A stretch of 59,358 nt of DNA from Emiliania huxleyi CCMP1516 (lineage: Eukaryota > Haptophyta > Isochrysidales > Noelaerhabdaceae): positions 441,080 to 500,437 of the forward strand of contig NW_005198243.1 in assembly GCF_000372725.1 (NCBI RefSeq), given 5' to 3'. The position numbers and the translations under genes are program-made. The notes under the pieces were generated by a model, which had not been told where the DNA came from, did not search any database, and saw nothing but the letters and a program-made list of their open reading frames with translations. Each line of letters starts with the position of its first letter. Position 1 is the stretch's first letter. Positions 25,794-53,552 of this stretch are shown here, piece after piece.

Positions 25794-27746
25794 ATGGATC
25801 CCTCTCGCTCCCGCGCCAACGCCGCGCGCCGCACGCCGCCGCCGCCGCCGTCTGCTGACAGCGCGCCGGGTGGCGAAGTCCCAAAGAACGTCCTGAAGGC
25901 GGCCGAGAACGGCCGATTGGGAGCGGTGCGGTCGTGGCTGAATGAAGGCGGGAAGGCCGACACTCTCGCTGAGCGGCCCTCTGAGGTCAGCGGCCGTCCG
26001 ATTCCATGCACCCTGCTGATGCTCGCCGCACAGAACGGGCACGTGCAGATTGTCGAGCTCCTCCTGAAGCGCGATGCCGACATCAACCTGCCAACCAGTC
26101 TCGGCACCACTGCGCTCAGCGCTGCCGCCTACTACGGCCGCGAGCGAATGGTGGAGATGCTGCTGCAGCACGGTGCGGAGATCGGGACGGCGCTGGTATC
26201 GTCCGCCCACGGCGGCAAAGAGCGGGTGGTCGACCTGCTGCTGCGGCGTGGCGCGGACATCGACCTGCAATACAAGAACAGTGGCTCCGCGCTGATTCTC
26301 GCCGCCTTCTTCAACCACCCCGCCGTCGTGCTCCGCCTTCTCCGGGCGGGCGCTGACATGACGTTGCGCGACGAGAATGGCTTTTCGGCGCTGCAGTGGG
26401 CCAAGGAGAAGGGCCACGCCGAGTGCGTCCAGGCCTTCAGGACGCATCTCGGGGAGGTGGCGGCGGTCCGGAGCAAGGCGCCGTCGGCCGAGGCAGGCGG
26501 CGCAGGCGCGGCGGGTGCGAGTGCTGCGGCCTCTGCTTCGAGCGGCGAGGGCAGCGAGGCGGCCGAGCCGAGCAGCGGGGTGGTGCCAGAGGAGGTTGTG
26601 CTAGCGGCTGGGCGAGGCGATGAGGCGGTGGTGCTGGCGTGGCTCGACGGCGGCGTGTGGGTCGACGCGACGTTCGTGTACGTCTTTTCGAGCGGCCCTG
26701 TGAGCGGCGTGACGCTGCTGGCGGTCGCAATGGCCCATGGCCACGAGGGGCTGGCCGAGGCGCTGCTCCAGCGCGGCGCGGATGTCGCGTTGCAGACCAG
26801 CAACGGCGCCACCGCGCTGAGTCTCGCCGCCGTGAATGGCTGCGAGAAGCTGGTCGAGTTGGCGTTGCGGCACGGCGCGGAGATCAACCAGCGAAGCGAG
26901 TTTGGCATTACTGCACTGATGGACGCCGCCGGCAGAGGCCAGGAGAAGCTGGTCGACACGCTGATCCGGCACGGCGCGGACATCGACGTTCAGGCCAACA
27001 CCGGCGACACCGCGCTGAATCTCGCCGCTTACCACGGCCACCCCGCCGCCCTCCTCTGCTTGCTGCGGGCGGGCGCAGACGTGACGATGCACGATACAGA
27101 TGGCAACACCGCGCTGCAGCTTGCCAAGAAGAAGGGCCACACTGAGTGCGTGCGCGCCCTCAAGGAGCATGCGGCAGCTGAGAAGGCGGCGGAGAAGGCG
27201 GCGGCGGAGGCGGCGTGGGCAGCGGGAGCGGCGGAGAGGGCGGCGCAGAGGGCGGCGGAGGAGAAGGAGGCGGCGCGGCACGCCGAGGAGCTGCTGGCGG
27301 AGGTCGAGGCGGAGAAGCGAGCCAAGGGCAAGAAGGGCAAGAAGAAGAAGAAGGGCGGCGGGGCGGGCGGGGCTGGGCCGTCGCAGGAGCCCGAGGAGGG
27401 TGCCGAGGCGCCGTCGGAGGCAGACGCAGCCGAGGCGGCGAAGAAGGCCGAGGAGGCGAGGCTTCTCCTGCTTCTCGAGACGCTCACCGAGGAGAGGATG
27501 CGGTTTGGCATCACGGCGGAGAGCCAGGCGGCGGCGTCTGCAGAGGTGGCCGAGGCGAATCGCTTGGACACTGAGGCGGACGAGGCGGAGGAGGAGGCAA
27601 TGGCGGAGCGGGAGGCCGAGGCGGCGGCCGAGGCGGCGCTCGCGGCGGCGCTGTCCGCCGCCAAGGAGAGGCGCGCGGCCACTGCCGCTGCGATGGCCAA
27701 GGCTGCCGCTGCCAGGATGGCAGCGGATGCGGCCCGGCGCTCATAG
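25794..27746 (+). CDS. Ankyrin-repeat protein with Ala/Glu/Lys-rich coiled-coil tail
   Basis: 650 aa from ATG 25794 (MDPSRSRANAARR). Two ankyrin blocks: residues about 60-240 (TLLMLAAQNGHVQIVELLLK, GTTALSAAAYYGRERMVEML and so on) and about 290-480 (TLLAVAMAHGHEGLAEALLQ, ATALSLAAVNGCEKLVELAL, DTALNLAAYHGHPAALLCLL), separated by an Ala/Ser/Glu linker. The two blocks resemble each other (both end ALQ-AK-KGH-ECV), so the protein arose by internal duplication. The C-terminal 170 aa are charged coiled coil with a basic KGKKGKKKKKG patch. Ankyrins bind proteins; no enzymatic domain is visible. An in-frame upstream ATG at 25698 exists, but that extension looks like 5' UTR. Intronless. Confidence -1.
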   Translation: MDPSRSRANAARRTPPPPPSADSAPGGEVPKNVLKAAENGRLGAVRSWLNEGGKADTLAERPSEVSGRPIPCTLLMLAAQNGHVQIVELLLKRDADINLPTSLGTTALSAAAYYGRERMVEMLLQHGAEIGTALVSSAHGGKERVVDLLLRRGADIDLQYKNSGSALILAAFFNHPAVVLRLLRAGADMTLRDENGFSALQWAKEKGHAECVQAFRTHLGEVAAVRSKAPSAEAGGAGAAGASAAASASSGEGSEAAEPSSGVVPEEVVLAAGRGDEAVVLAWLDGGVWVDATFVYVFSSGPVSGVTLLAVAMAHGHEGLAEALLQRGADVALQTSNGATALSLAAVNGCEKLVELALRHGAEINQRSEFGITALMDAAGRGQEKLVDTLIRHGADIDVQANTGDTALNLAAYHGHPAALLCLLRAGADVTMHDTDGNTALQLAKKKGHTECVRALKEHAAAEKAAEKAAAEAAWAAGAAERAAQRAAEEKEAARHAEELLAEVEAEKRAKGKKGKKKKKGGGAGGAGPSQEPEEGAEAPSEADAAEAAKKAEEARLLLLLETLTEERMRFGITAESQAAASAEVAEANRLDTEADEAEEEAMAEREAEAAAEAALAAALSAAKERRAATAAAMAKAAAARMAADAARRS

Positions 27747-28348
27747 GGAGCTGCTGAGGGGAAACCCGGCGTGGCCGCTCTCGGTACGTGTACGGGAAAC
27801 TCGAGGACTCTCTCCGAGGGCTGTGGCGCCGTGCGGTGTGGTCGCGTACTTGCGTCAGCGTGATTGTTCTGCTTCCTGCACGCACGCCGAGCTGCCGCCA
27901 CTCCTGCATGTGTTTGAGGGGGGTGGGCTGTGGGGCAGAGACCTGTTCGATCTTGCCGGCTTGAGAACATCTCTACTTCCATCCGTCACAACTCAACAAG
28001 CGCGTGCTCTCCACCCTGCGGTCTCTTTCGTGTGACGTTTGGCGGGTCCGGGTGTTGTCACTTGTCGGGGGAGACGTCGTACGTACTACACAGACATTCT
28101 CCGCCACACATGAGACAATTGACATGCGACTCCTACAACGCCTCTATGCTCTAGACACATTCAGTAGACAAAAGGGGTTCCGCACCATCTCGCTCTCGCA
28201 CACTAGACAGAAAAGTGAAAACGTATCAGAGGTGCGGCGCTGCTGCCTTGCGAGCGACGCCTGCGGCTTTCGTAGCTCGCCGCATCCGGCTAACCGCCCA
28301 GCGCCCACCCCGATCTACTACATGTACATGTTGTAGCATGTGCGTGTA
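27747..28348. other. Intergenic, nothing recognised
   Basis: Convergent 3' flanks of the ankyrin gene and the PKS gene. No repeat or gene stands out. Confidence -1.
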
Positions 28349-46079
<17,731 letters not shown>

Positions 46080-47728
46080 CCTGACTGTCCACTATATCCG
46101 CATCAGACCAACCACAGCGGCCTTGACCCTTGGTCAGCTCCAGGGCCCGTAGTTTTTCTTTTGCCCGTGAAGCTCGATGGCAATGCTCGATGAGAGGACA
46201 CGTGCAACCTCCCGGTGTCGCGGGTAGCCCTTTTGGAGCCGCGAGTGGAGCTCGCACCGGCAGACAGTCAGTGACGAGGCGCAGGTAACGACCCTGGCCG
46301 GGGTCCCGGTAATTGAGGAGGACGGGCGGTCCAACCCGGGGTCCCGGTAATTGAGGAGGACGGGCGGTCGAATATGTTGGACCAACGCATGAAACCACCC
46401 CGGGTCCCGATAATTGAGAGGACGGGCGGTCCGGTCCACTTGGTGTGTAACGACCCCGACCCAGATAACGCCGCGCATGGAAAGTCGTGTGAGAGCCTCA
46501 GTCTGTGGAGGCCCTGTCGTTTAGTCTCGGGCCGGCAGGCAGGCTGCGGCTGTGCACTTGTGAGTGCGACAGGCGTCGTAATTCCCTTTGACCAAGCGTA
46601 AAGCGTCACAACTCCTCGGACGCGTGAGCGGCCACCTTTGGCAACCGGGCTTGGACGCCACCGCGTCTCCGCCCCCCCTTCCCTTCAAGCACGCAGCCCA
46701 CATCATCCCGCGGCCTGGCGGTCGGCGGGATTGCAACCAGTCTCCGCGTGCCGCCTGTCGTTCGACTCGGGCGCCTTGAGCGTCGGGGTGGCGAGCAGGG
46801 GGGACGCGGCTCTGAGCGCCCAGCGAGCCAGCGACGCGTGTCGGAGTCCGGCCAGTCCGGCTGCAGGTGACTAGGGAAGTTCGCTCAGGAAGTGTGGCAG
46901 CCCCGTTGGCTGAGTGTCTTGTCTTGTGGTTCTGTGTGTCGCTCCTTCCTGTGTGACCCGCGTCACCGCCCGTCCCGCGTCCACCCATTACCGCGTTGTG
47001 TCCTCCAGTCGCGTCTGGTCGGACTGTGTTCGCCTAGCTTCCTAACTAACTAACTAACGTCTGTCCCACACACGCACAGACGCACACATACATGGCTCGG
47101 GCAGTCTTGGCGGGTGAGGGACGTAAGAGATTCAAAGCCTCGAGTAAGTGCCAAACGTGCTCAAGCGCGCCGAAGAGAGACGATCTACGCTCGAGGGAGT
47201 TAGCGAAAGTCGCACGGGCAGAGGGGAGACCGAGTATAGGAGCGCCAAAAAAGAACTTAAGGTAAGGTAGCTTGAGTTAGCTAGCGGCGGCTCTGTCGCG
47301 AGAGAGGGTGACGCACGAACACAAAGCGCTCCTTTCGCGATCACGATTTCTTTAGTTTCCGCCTACCCGGTTGGGTACATCTGCTGCACGCCGCCATGTT
47401 CGCCCTCGCTCTTCTCGCGACGCCCTCAATCGCCGCCACACTCTGTGCTCGTTCTCGAACATAAGCTCGCCTAAAATACATACATATGTTCACAGATCAC
47501 ACACACAGGGTAGGGTGCTGCACTTTTTGGGTACCTCTCCTACAGCCACACATTAGCGGCGCGCAAACGCATCAGTCCTCCTCCCGCGCGCATCTCAACA
47601 CAGCCAAACAAAACACATCGCAAGTCGGGCCTCACCAAGACATACGGCATGCACACGTACACGTAAACGCAATCAACCAGGGCGCGCCTTCGCTCTCGAC
47701 GCTCAGCCTCGCGCCGGCTCGACAGCCT
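46080..47728. other. Upstream region of the PKS gene, no gene recognised
   Basis: In the PKS frame a stop codon lies a few codons before ATG 46079, which supports the chosen start unless an unseen 5' exon exists. The stretch holds a 32-nt repeat (46289-46432), a CTAACTAACTAACTAA run near 47040, and AT-richer sequence to 47600. Likely promoter, 5' leader and spacer. Confidence -1.
46289..46432. repeat. Three copies of a 32-nt repeat upstream of the PKS
   Basis: Units containing GGTCCCGGTAATTGAGGAGG followed by ACGGGCGGTC, spaced about 36 and 60 nt apart; the third copy reads GATAATTGAGAGG. About 210-350 bp upstream of the PKS start codon. Confidence -1.
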
Positions 47729-48108
47729 CTAAGCCACCGGCGCCTCGAAGCCGTGCTTGACAAAGTTGCCCGCGTGGCCAGGCTTCATCCCCACGCCCTC
47801 CGCCACCGCCGTCCGCTCCGCCGCGTTCATCTTCACGCCTGCAGCTGTGAACAGGCGCTCCTCGACCTCGCGGAGAGGCCGAGCTGTGAACAGCGTCTCT
47901 TCACACCTGCAGCTGTGAACAGGCGCTCCTCGACCTCGCGGAGAGGCCGAGGGGCGCGGCGGCTGCCGGCGCCGGCAAGGCTCGGTCCGCCGCCCCCGCC
48001 CCCGCTCCCGCCGTGCCTGTGGCCACTGCGTGGGATCGGCCGCCGAAGCGAAAGGCGCCCACCCCGAGAATGCGGAGCTCGTGAGTCGTGACGACCGCCG
48101 GCTTGCAT
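47729..48108 (-). CDS. Small hypothetical protein with a duplicated-target intron
   Basis: Exon 2 reads VEERLFTAAGVKMNAAERTA, VAEGVGMKPGHAGNFVKHGF, EAPVA and a stop at 47729-47731, a convincing short coding sequence of unknown family. It joins upstream to RPLRE at 47935. The intron 47867-47934 (68 nt) is one period of a tandem duplication (45-nt copies at 47838-47882 and 47906-47950). The first exon is Arg/Gly-rich, from a possible ATG at 48108, and may be wrong; another ATG at 48113 opens a different frame. Interestingly the exon itself carries the CTGTTCACAGCTGCAGG word that serves as an intron core in other genes. Confidence -1.
47838..47950 (-). repeat. Tandem duplication of 45 nt with 68-nt period
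   Basis: Exact 45-nt copies at 47838-47882 and 47906-47950 (starting CCTGCAGCTGTGAACAGGCG on the plus strand). One period constitutes the intron of the small hypothetical gene. Confidence -1.
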
Positions 48109-48113
48109 TGCAT

Positions 48114-48424
48114 GCGCCCGTGCGCGCGTGCCGCGCCGGATATTTATTATTTTGTTCTGTGAGAAATGTATGTTGTATCTCGCAAGCTTATATCTCCGCT
48201 CGCGGAGCGCCGGGCGCCGCCCCAGACTGGCCCCAGAGAACGACAGCCCAAGTGACACTTACACAGAGCACCGGGCGGAGCGCTGCGACTCCCCCTTGCG
48301 CCGTGACCCATGCCCCTTGCGCCGAGACCCCCATATGGGAAAGAGACGAATCCTAAGCCTTGCACTGACTGGCTGTTCTTCGCCTCGCGCCACCGCGCGC
48401 GGCAGCGCGAGCGCGCGCGCCACG
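48114..48424. other. Intergenic, nothing recognised
   Basis: 3' flank of the ankyrin gene and 5' side of the small hypothetical gene. Includes a short AT-rich patch near 48140-48195. No feature supported. Confidence -1.
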
Positions 48425-49969
48425 CTACTGCGTCTCGCGCGTGATCGCGAAGCGCAGCACGCACGCCACAAAGTCGCGCGCCGCGATGCCATTCGTGTTT
48501 CCTGCCGAGTCGAGATGGTGCCGCTCGTGGATCTCGTAGAGCGAGAGGACGAGGAGCGCCGCCCGCGCGCGCGCCGCCGCGGGGAAGAGCGAGTGGCTTG
48601 CCGGCGACCACGGCGCCGCCGCCCGCCGGATCAGCGCCGCCGCCTCGCCCTCGCCGCCCGCGGCGCGCTGCAGCGGCGTCGGCTCGCCCTCGTGCAGGCT
48701 TGCGCCGCTGCGCAGCAGGGAGAGGGCGCGGGCGATGGTGAGGGTCTCAAGGTGCGCGAGCGGCGTCCAGCCGCGGCTGGCGACCAGCCAGGCGGCGAGG
48801 TCGGCGTGGCCTTGGCTGTTTGTAATCTCCTCGGGCATGCCAACGGTTGGCACTGCGGCGCGGGAGGCGCCGTAGGAGGAGAGGAGCTTGGCGACCTCGA
48901 GGAGGCCCTGGAAGCACGCGACAAGCAGCGGCGTGACGCCGTTGTTGCGGGCTTGGCCGACTGCCGCGCTGGCCTCGAGAAGCAGCCGGGCGATCTCGAG
49001 GTGGCCCTTCTCGCACGCAATGTACAGCGGCGTGGAGCCGTTGTCGCGGGCTTGGTTCATCGCCGCGCCAGCCTTGAGAAGCAGCCGGACGCACTCGAGG
49101 TGGCCCTGCCAGCATGCGATGAGCAGCGGCGTGACGCCTTGCTCGTCGGTTTGGTCCTTCGCCGCGCCCGACTCGAGAAGCAGCCGCGCGCACTCGACGT
49201 GGCCGTTCTGGCACGCCATGAAGAGCGGCGTGTAGCCGTTGTTGCGGGCCTGGTTGACCGAAGCGCTGGCCTCGAGGAGCAGCCGGGCGCACTCGAGGTG
49301 GCCCATCAGGCACGCGATGAACAGTGGCGTGACGCCGTTCACCGTGGCCTGATTGACCGAAGCACCGGCATCGCGCAACAGCCGGGCGATCTCGAGGTGG
49401 CCCATCTGGCACGCGATGGACAGCGGCGTGAAGCCTTCAGCGTCGGCTTGGTCGATTGCCGCGTCAGCCTCGAGGAGCAGCCGGACGATGTCGACGTGGC
49501 CCCGAGCGCACGCGATGAACAGCGGCGTGGCGCCTTGGGCCTGGGCTTGGTTGACCGCCGCGCCCGCCTCGAGAAGCAGATTGGCGCACTCGAGCTGTCC
49601 CTCCCGGCACGCCATGAGCAGCGGCGTGCAACCCCCCAAAAAACCACCGTCCTCAGCCTGGTCGACGGCCGCACCGGCGGCGAGGAGCAGCTGGGCGCAC
49701 TCGAGACGGCCCGCCTCGCACGCGAGTACGAGAGCGGACGCGCCTTCGCCGTCAGCCGCCCCGACGCTCGCGCCGGCCTCGAGCAGCAGCCGCACCGCCT
49801 CGGCTTGCCCGTGACGAGCGGCCCAGGTGAGCAGCGTGTCTTGCTTCGCGGTGTCGAGCCGCGCGTTGAGCCTGCCGCGCGTCCGCCGCCCGGAGAGGAA
49901 GGCGCGCAGCGCGGTCAGGTCGCCCACCGCCAGCTCTGGCAGCAGGGCTGGGTGGAGGGGGTCGCTCAT
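48425..49969 (-). CDS. Ankyrin-repeat protein
   Basis: 514 aa from ATG 49969 (MSDPLHPALLPELAVGDLTA). About ten ankyrin repeats of the form TPLFIACxxGHxExARLLLE followed by AGAAVNQA, residues about 45-375, very regular and probably expanded recently. The C-terminal 140 aa contain WLVASRGWTPLAHLETLTIA and a Leu/Ala-rich helical region ending in FVACVLRFAITRE. A longer in-frame extension upstream looks like 5' UTR. Likely a protein-binding scaffold; partner unknown. Intronless. Confidence -1.
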   Translation of the reverse strand: MSDPLHPALLPELAVGDLTALRAFLSGRRTRGRLNARLDTAKQDTLLTWAARHGQAEAVRLLLEAGASVGAADGEGASALVLACEAGRLECAQLLLAAGAAVDQAEDGGFLGGCTPLLMACREGQLECANLLLEAGAAVNQAQAQGATPLFIACARGHVDIVRLLLEADAAIDQADAEGFTPLSIACQMGHLEIARLLRDAGASVNQATVNGVTPLFIACLMGHLECARLLLEASASVNQARNNGYTPLFMACQNGHVECARLLLESGAAKDQTDEQGVTPLLIACWQGHLECVRLLLKAGAAMNQARDNGSTPLYIACEKGHLEIARLLLEASAAVGQARNNGVTPLLVACFQGLLEVAKLLSSYGASRAAVPTVGMPEEITNSQGHADLAAWLVASRGWTPLAHLETLTIARALSLLRSGASLHEGEPTPLQRAAGGEGEAAALIRRAAAPWSPASHSLFPAAARARAALLVLSLYEIHERHHLDSAGNTNGIAARDFVACVLRFAITRETQ

Positions 49970-50159
49970 GCCGCAAGAAAAAGAATTTCCCGAACGCCCT
50001 CGCACACACTGGGCACGGGACTGGCGCGCATTGGAACTAACCCAGTGTTGTGCAAGAAAGAAGAAAAAATCCCTTGAATGCGCTGGCGTCCAGAGGGTCA
50101 TGTGTCTTCAACTCTCTAACGAACTAACTAAGGAAATGTGCCACATTGGCTCACGGCCC

Positions 50160-51775
50160 TCACGCCGCCGCGTACTCCTCCAGGATGCTGGTGAGCAGTT
50201 TGACAAACTCCGGTTTGTCCACGCTGCCCGAGCCGTCCGTGTCCATGCGCGACATGATCTCGGTGGTGTCGTCGTCCGTCAAGCCCGAATTGAGCGCTGC
50301 AAAAGCAACCTGCAACTCCTTCAGCGTTACTGAGCCGGACCGGTCGCTGTCCACCATATCAAAGATCGCCGCCGCGACCTCCTCCGCTGGCTCCTCCTCC
50401 GCGTCCGAGAGCATGTGCATCGCGAACTCGACGAACGAGACCTCGCCGTCGCTGTTTACGTCGAGCTCCTCCACCAGCTGCTTCAGCTCCGCTTCTTCGA
50501 GGTTGGAGCCGAGGGAGGCCATCAGCGCGCCCAGCTCGCCCAACTGGAGCGACCCGTCTGCCTCTCCAGTCGAGTCGAACGCCGCGAACACCTCCTGGAG
50601 CTCATGAGCGCGCTTCTGCTTCTCCTTGGGCAGCGACGCGAGGTAGTCGGTCACGGAAGGTAGCTTCGCGCCGCCGCCTTTTGCCGCCTCCTTCCTGTTG
50701 TTGGCCGCGCGGGTCTTGGAGCGCATGCTCTGGAGCAGCTTGGCGGCCACCGCGAAATTCGCCAGCTTCATCTCCTGTAGCACGAGCTTCTGCGCGCCCA
50801 TGTCGACAAGGTCCTCAACGGACATCGAGTAGATTATCGGCGTGAGCATGTCGGGCACGACCATCAGCATTGTCACGAGGATTGGCAGGACGCCAAGCGC
50901 GATGCGGGGGTCATACCAGGTCGGCATCGTGAACCCAAGCAGGGTATAACCCACGCAGCGGTGCTCTGGACCGGAGCAGTCCACGTAAGGCTTGAGGAAG
51001 AGCACCATGACCGTCAGCTGGAGCGCCGAAAAGAGTAGCAGCGCCTAGTACGGCGGGAATAGTGAGGGCCCTCTCAAAGGCCGTCCTGCGGGATGGAGCA
51101 CGAGGCCTGCACAACCATCTGGGCGCCATGCATGACCGCGTGGCGTGCGTCGTGGCTTCCGTGTCCGCCGTGGCCATGCCCGCCGTGATCGCCGTGGCCG
51201 CCCTCTTCGCCGTGGCCGTGACCGTGGCCGTGGCCGCCGCCATGGCCGCCGGCTCGGAGCTGGAATAGGTTGACCTGCCGCGACGCGCCCTTGTGGATCT
51301 CTGCCAGCTTCCACCTGCCTGGAGCCAGCGTCTGCACCGCGGTGTCGCCCTTGGCGGTCGAGACGACCGGAGCTTGCTCCTCCGCGGAGGCAAACGCCCC
51401 CTCGCCGCTCAGCTTGACGTCCTTGAAAAGCGCGCGGGCCAGCTTGCCATGCCCATGGCCCATGAGAGTCTTGTGCACCTCCTCGTACCCGGGCAGCGGG
51501 GCCGGCACCAACCGATCGAGCACCTCACCGGGATCCGGATCGTCCGGCTGCATCCAGCGGTGAGAGACTGCCAGAGTCGTCTCAATGTGGGTGCCCTTCA
51601 CCACGTCAGCGTAGTCGAGCGCCACTTTGACGAGCGGCTCGTCAGCGGTGAAGTTGTCACGGAGCTCCTGGAAGAAGGGCAGGCTTTTGCCTGGGAACTT
51701 GCGCACGAACTCAGCTTCCAGCATGAAGAAGGTGCAGGAACGTCGAGTGCCATCGTCGTCAGGGTGGGCGGGCAT
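50160..51775 (-). CDS. EF-hand membrane protein with His/Gly-rich linker
   Basis: Two exons: 51775-51107 and 51044-50160, joined over a 62-nt GC-AG intron (phase 0; VVQ to ALLLFSALQLT). The N-terminal part reads CTFFMLEAEFVRKFPGKSLP, VKVALDYADVVKGTHIETTL and AVSHRWMQPDDPDPGEVLDR, a domain whose SHRW-PDP signature I have no firm name for. A His/Gly-rich run follows (GHGHGHGHGEEGGHGDHGG), plausibly metal-binding. Exon 2 has two hydrophobic segments (ALLLFSALQLTVMVLFL; ALGVLPILVTMLMVVPDML), then four EF-hand-like units, of which DVNSDGEVSFVEF, DSDRSGSVTLKEL and DTDGSGSVDKPEF have intact calcium loops. Suggests a calcium-regulated membrane protein; substrate unknown. The start may lie further upstream. 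Confidence -1.
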
Positions 51776-52030
51776 TGCGAGCACCGATGTCGGTCGGCGC
51801 TTCGTGCTGAGCAAGGTCCGTTTCGTGCCTTGGGCAGGGCGCGCCGCCGTATTTGGGGGTTTGACGGACGGTGCACATGATGGTCGCAATTTGCGCCACA
51901 AGAGCGAAGAGGGCCCCGTAATGTTTATAAGATGAACTCGGGGGCACGGGACGCGGCACAAACGGGGCACAAACGCCAGGCTACAAAGACGGGGAGGCAC
52001 GTACGTACGTAGGTAGTGACGCAGGGGAGT

Positions 52031-52411
52031 CTAGGCGACGGCGGCGTCCTCCGACGCCGCGGCGAGCCTGAGCTCGGTCGCAATCTCTTCCGCCGCCGCG
52101 AGCTGCAGCGCGACTGACATGCGCTGGGCCTGCAGCGACAGCCACGACCGCGTCGACCAGCTCGCCTCGTCCTCGTGCTGCCGCTTCGAGAGCTTGTTGC
52201 GCACCTTGTCCTTCATCTGGTAGAACAGCCGCTTGACCGCGTTGCACCACCCGCCGAAGGTTTCGAACAGGTACATCTGCACGTCTCGTCGGTGTCCGAG
52301 CGCGAGAGGGCCCCGTAAAAAGCCGTACATATGACCACGGTGAGAATTCTTTCCCAAAGAAGAGACCGAAAAATATGCGCTGCGTGCCCCCACACATCTC
52401 GGCTCGCGCAC
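52031..52411 (-). CDS. Small hypothetical protein
   Basis: Up to 126 aa; the most coding-like part is DVQMYLFETFGGWCNAVKRL, FYQMKDKVRNKLSKRQHEDE and SLQAQRMSVALQLAAAEEIA. Helical and charged, no recognised family. It could be the 3' exon of a gene whose 5' part I cannot see, since upstream of about 52330 the frame loses character. It lies between two minus-strand genes. Confidence -1.
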   Translation of the reverse strand: MREPRCVGARSAYFSVSSLGKNSHRGHMYGFLRGPLALGHRRDVQMYLFETFGGWCNAVKRLFYQMKDKVRNKLSKRQHEDEASWSTRSWLSLQAQRMSVALQLAAAEEIATELRLAAASEDAAVA

Positions 52412-52438
52412 TCCTCTATCTAACTAATGGCTCGCTCG

Positions 52439-53519
52439 CTAGCTCTCAAGATGGAGCAGGTAGCCGAGGTCGTCGTAACCTGCGTCTCGGGGTGGTCTCG
52501 GGTGATCTCTGGTGGTCTCGGGTGATCTCTGGTGATCTCGGGGTGATCTCGGGCGATCTCGGGTGATCTCGGGCAAGTCTAGCGCCGCAAGTTGCACCCT
52601 GCTCGTCGAACGCCGCCGCGTAGCGCTCCAGCCCGACGCCCTCGAGTGCTCGCTCGACGGCCGGCATGCCGAGGGGCGGGCGCGCCGCTGGTGGTGGAGC
52701 AGCCGGGGTCGGGGACGAGGCAGGCGGTGGCCACGCCTAGAGGACGGGCTCCGAGAAGCGGTCGGGGAAGAGGCGCCAGAGAGGCGCGCTTGCAGGCTCG
52801 ACCCGCCGCCCGCCGGCGCCTCGTGTGAAGGGAAGCGCATCTCCGCGCCGGATCTCGGCGAATCTCGACTAACCTCGGCGAATCTCGCCTGCAGCTCGTG
52901 GAAGAGCTCCTCCAGCGGCACCGCCTCCTCCTCCTCGCCGTCCTCGTACGCCACGCCAAAGGTGCCTGTTCACAGCTGCAGGTGTGAACAGCGTCTCTTC
53001 ACAGCTCGTACGCCACGCCAAAGGTGCCGTCGTTGTTGACGGACGTCACCTCGCCGCGGTACCTGCAAGAAAAGGGGAGGGGAAGGTTAGGGAGGGGCGG
53101 GCTCCCCCCTCTCGGCCTTCGGCGGCAGCGGCGCCAGCGAGACACGTCCGAGAAGTAGACCACCACCGCAGCGCCGTCGAATGCGTCGGCAGCGGTGAGC
53201 GGCCCGCCCGGCCGAGCCTCCTCCTCCTCCCCCTCCTCCTCCTCCTCCTCCTCCGGCTCCGCCTGCCCCACCGCCCGCGCGTACGCCACCGCCGCCTCCA
53301 CCGCCGAGTCGAAGGATCCGAGGTACTCGTCCTGTCCACCGTCCTTGCGAGTGGCGTAGAAGCGACCGGACTCCATCTCGCGCACGCCCTTGTAGCCGGT
53401 AGCGCTCTTGTCGGACAAGTGTAGCTTCAGCCCCTCCGCCTCCGCCACCGGAGCCTCCTCACCGCCGTCCTCCTCCTCCTCCTCCTCCTCCTCCTCCTCC
53501 TCCTGCTCGCCCTGCTCGC

Positions 53520-53552
<33 letters not shown>

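Noticed and set aside
46080..47728. A tRNA or other small structured RNA gene upstream of the PKS
   Set aside because: I looked for T-arm words such as GGTTCRANYCC with a pairing acceptor stem here and across the window and found none convincing.
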